From Chloroflexota bacterium (GTDB taxonomy: Bacteria; Chloroflexota; Anaerolineae; Anaerolineales; DRKV01), in contig DRKV01000189.1 of the NCBI GenBank assembly GCA_011051635.1, positions 1-8,562 of the forward strand: a stretch of DNA of 8,562 nt, written 5' to 3'. Within the stretch, counting starts at the first letter, position 1, and each line of letters starts with the position of its first letter. Shown here one piece after another: positions 7,801-8,562 of the stretch. Below the pieces are notes generated by a model. It was not told the DNA's origin. It was given only the letters and a program-made list of their open reading frames with translations, and searched no databases. A program made the translations under genes and the position numbers.

Positions 7801-8541
7801 GTCACGTACACCCTCTTCGGCGGCGGCGTCGTGACGGCTTCCGATGTCGCTACCGTGACCCTGACCAGCAACCCCGCCCTCACCGTGACCAAGACGGCCA
7901 GCACCGCCAGCGCCGTGGTCGGCGAGACCATCACCTACACCTACCGCCTGACCAACACCGGCGACGTGACCCTCAGCAGCCTGACCGCCACGGACGACAA
8001 ACTCGGAAGCGTCTCCCTGGGCACGGCTTCGCTCGCGCCGGGCGTAAGCGTATCGGCCACCCTGACCCACACCGTCGGCGAGGGCGACCTGCCCGGCCCG
8101 CTGGTCAACACCGTCACCGTGACCGGCACGCCCCCTGCAGGCTCCCCCGTCTCCGCCTCGGACAGCGCCAGCGTCATCCTGACCAGCAACCCCGCCATCG
8201 CCGTGAGCAAGACGGCCAGCGCCGCCAGCGCGGCGGTCGGCGAGACCATCACCTACACCTACCGCGTGACCAACACCGGCGACGTGACCCTCAGCAACCT
8301 CACCGCCACGGACGACAAACTCGGAAGCGTCACCCTGGGCGCGGCTTCGCTCGCACCGGGCGCAAGCACCTCCGCCATCCTGACCTACACCGTCAGCGAG
8401 AGTGACCTGCCCGGCCCGCTCGTCAACACCGTCACCGTGACCGGTACACCGCCCGCAGGCGCCCCCGTCTCCGCCACGGACAGCGCCAGCGTGAACGTCA
8501 TCCCGCATTACACGATATTCCTGCCGCTGACGATGCGGTAG
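4888..8541 (+). CDS. Secreted BNR/sortilin-like beta-propeller protein with DUF11 repeats
   Basis: This 1217-residue protein is exported. It starts with a basic n-region (RFRK), a hydrophobic core (about 11-28) and a likely signal peptidase site ASA|HI at 39/40. A Pro/Asp-rich linker (40-75) follows. Residues about 90-886 resemble sortilin/Vps10, GH74-like or BNR repeat propellers. Asp-box motifs of the S-x-D-x-G-x-T-W type occur at about 200-207, 254-261, 305-312, 357-364 and 801-808, with weaker ones near 142 and 714, plus GTTNGGIWRTTD (133-144) and GTLGRGAWTLS (875-885) of the same fold family. A foreign-looking FCCH-like module sits at about 380-450. Three DUF11-like beta-sandwich repeats follow (890-996, 997-1102, 1103-1208), then the tail FLPLTMR. 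No enzyme active site can be assigned; adhesion, S-layer-associated or glycan-binding roles are possible. No promoter was seen between the preceding terminator and the ribosome binding site. Confidence 0.85.
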   Translation: MSIANTRFRKIVHLTAVFTLLAAAFFPASWQGSVRPASAHIDAPAPQTAGEKPPQEPPAPHDDDKPGDTEVDSSFLRAPRAPVQAGLVGGTWAPQGPSPIYYGQVEGISNSEVVGAAHVVAAHPTDPNILYIGTTNGGIWRTTDAQSSSPTWVPLTDDKASLSIGALEFDPADPNLMLAGIGRYSSLSRAGGPRAGLLYSMDGGLTWIEVVGGGSGVSLIGKNVSGVAPRGPTFVLSVDYADAFTCGNIGLFRSTDGGGTFSKVGPPGTAFDLAGDPLAPGDLYSGLTYVSLCTGGSLSNGIYKSSDTGATWNKVSNPVMDALIVDGTTNNIEIAARGGIVYVNIIQNGRSAGIFYSTDGGATWTQMDLPLIPVGSTDTIANVAPGSPIGITTTANPHGLSTGDMVKIQGVTGTTGANGLHRITVTGANTFTLDGTNDSTAWGGGGTWQEVVGTNPGGQGGIHASLRVDPATPTTVYIGGDRQEGPFPNYIGATTYTGSLFRGDATVAPAGGAPSPQWDHLTHSNSVSGIPNGGTASSSAPHADSREMAIDANGDLIETDDGGIYRRTSPQNNTGDWYSLNGNLQITEIHSVAYDALSDALISGNQDNGVSYQPTSGASVWYILSGGDGGDVAVDNIALAASNQSVRYSSSQYLGWFRRTVWDASGARISTSFPALTVVGGGAALQPQFYTPIAVNEAIGDRLLIGGWNSLYESLDGGSTITEIGAGLRVNDGGNTIVYGAVGNPDALYAATGSSVAVRTSAGGSITTVSVSGAGTIRGVGMDPNNWQTVYAIDSDQVFRSTNAGASWTDVTGSLSDTNLRSIVAAPGMLFVGGGQGVYVMDTASGTWYDFGSGLPHAPVWDLDYDDSDHVLAAGTLGRGAWTLSTDMATIQVTKTVTPTTASLGETITYTYRLTNTGSLSLTVSATDDRLGPVTLGTASLLPGAVTSGTLTYVADENDLPGPLTNTVTVTVTYTLFGGGVVTASDVATVTLTSNPALTVTKTASTASAVVGETITYTYRLTNTGDVTLSSLTATDDKLGSVSLGTASLAPGVSVSATLTHTVGEGDLPGPLVNTVTVTGTPPAGSPVSASDSASVILTSNPAIAVSKTASAASAAVGETITYTYRVTNTGDVTLSNLTATDDKLGSVTLGAASLAPGASTSAILTYTVSESDLPGPLVNTVTVTGTPPAGAPVSATDSASVNVIPHYTIFLPLTMR
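6025..6240 (+). other. FCCH-like beta module inserted in the propeller
   Basis: Residues about 380-450 read ANPHGLSTGDMVKIQGV (395-411), then a GxNGLHRITV segment and ANTFTLDGT (428-436). This is the pattern of the small E1 FCCH-like beta module found in phage and bacterial structural proteins (HGfxxGDxVxIxGvxGxxxlNGxxxvxxxxxxTFtL). It interrupts the propeller between the Asp box at 357-364 and the next propeller strand (SLRVDPATPTTVYIGG). Assignment is by remembered pattern. Confidence 0.6.
7555..7875 (+). repeat. DUF11-like repeat 1 (diverged)
   Basis: Residues 890-996 form the first of three tandem beta-sandwich repeats. They share VTKT, GETITYTYRLTNTG, ATDD, LGTASL, DLPGPL and NTVTVT with the next two, but are more diverged and carry an extra VTYTLFGGG-type stretch near the end. 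DUF11-type domains are common in stalks of bacterial surface proteins. Confidence 0.85.
7876..8193 (+). repeat. DUF11-like repeat 2 (318-bp unit)
   Basis: Residues 997-1102 form a 318-bp unit highly similar to the next one in DNA as well as protein. For example GGCGAGACCATCACCTACAC occurs in both units at the same phase, and the GGCGACGTGACCCTCAGCA block recurs likewise. Confidence 0.9.
8194..8511 (+). repeat. DUF11-like repeat 3 (318-bp unit)
   Basis: Residues 1103-1208 are the second copy of the 318-bp unit. They differ from repeat 2 mainly by scattered substitutions (such as SKTASAAS for TKTASTAS). The protein then ends within nine residues in IFLPLTMR. Confidence 0.9.
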
Positions 8542-8562
8542 CGCCGACGAAAAGGGGCCGGC

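Noticed and set aside
7327..8508. A 393-codon minus-strand frame opposite the DUF11 repeats
   Set aside because: Its internal repetition simply mirrors the repeats of the plus-strand gene, and it has no ribosome binding site or recognisable domain.
8542..8562. Possible terminator after the large secreted protein gene
   Set aside because: Only 21 bases remain in the window and no complete stem is visible.

Overview
The window looks like a GC-rich chromosomal segment from a bacterium, most likely Chloroflexota (Anaerolineae-like). This placement is an inference. It rests on the 'FLPLTMR' ending of the large secreted protein, which resembles the C-termini of many secreted Chloroflexota proteins, and on the combination of a DUF362 protein, a stand-alone B12 mutase subunit with its GTPase, and a DUF11-repeat propeller protein. 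I saw no phage, transposon, CRISPR, tRNA or rRNA signals.

Left half, minus strand (about 41-3373), in transcription order from the right: a 136-residue cobalamin-binding subunit of an acyl-CoA mutase; 3 bases later its MeaB/ArgK-type GTPase chaperone; a short spacer made mostly of a 15-bp tandem repeat that also forms the end of the GTPase gene; ribose-phosphate pyrophosphokinase; and, overlapping it by one base (TAATG), the DNA repair glycosylase MutM/Fpg. The first two form a functional pair (mutase subunit plus cofactor and repair chaperone). The last two are housekeeping genes for PRPP synthesis and 8-oxoguanine repair, and are probably translationally coupled. The catalytic large subunit of the mutase is not in the window.

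Middle (3374-3595): a 222-bp divergent intergenic region with a perfect TATAAT box facing left and an extended -10 box facing right.

Right half, plus strand: a DUF362 protein (3596-4822) with a perfect Shine-Dalgarno and a hydrophobic C-terminal segment, closed by a clear intrinsic terminator (4833-4861). Only 26 bases further is the start of a 1217-residue exported protein (4888-8541). It has a signal peptide, a proline-rich linker, a long BNR/sortilin-type beta-propeller region interrupted by a small FCCH-like beta module, three DUF11-like repeats of about 106 residues, and the FLPLTMR ending. The last two repeats are also very similar at the DNA level, pointing to recent duplication.

I found no convincing undescribed multi-gene system. 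The points most worth a second look are the architecture and C-terminal motif of the secreted protein, the terminator placed directly before its ribosome binding site, and the tandem repeat inside the minus-strand gene cluster.
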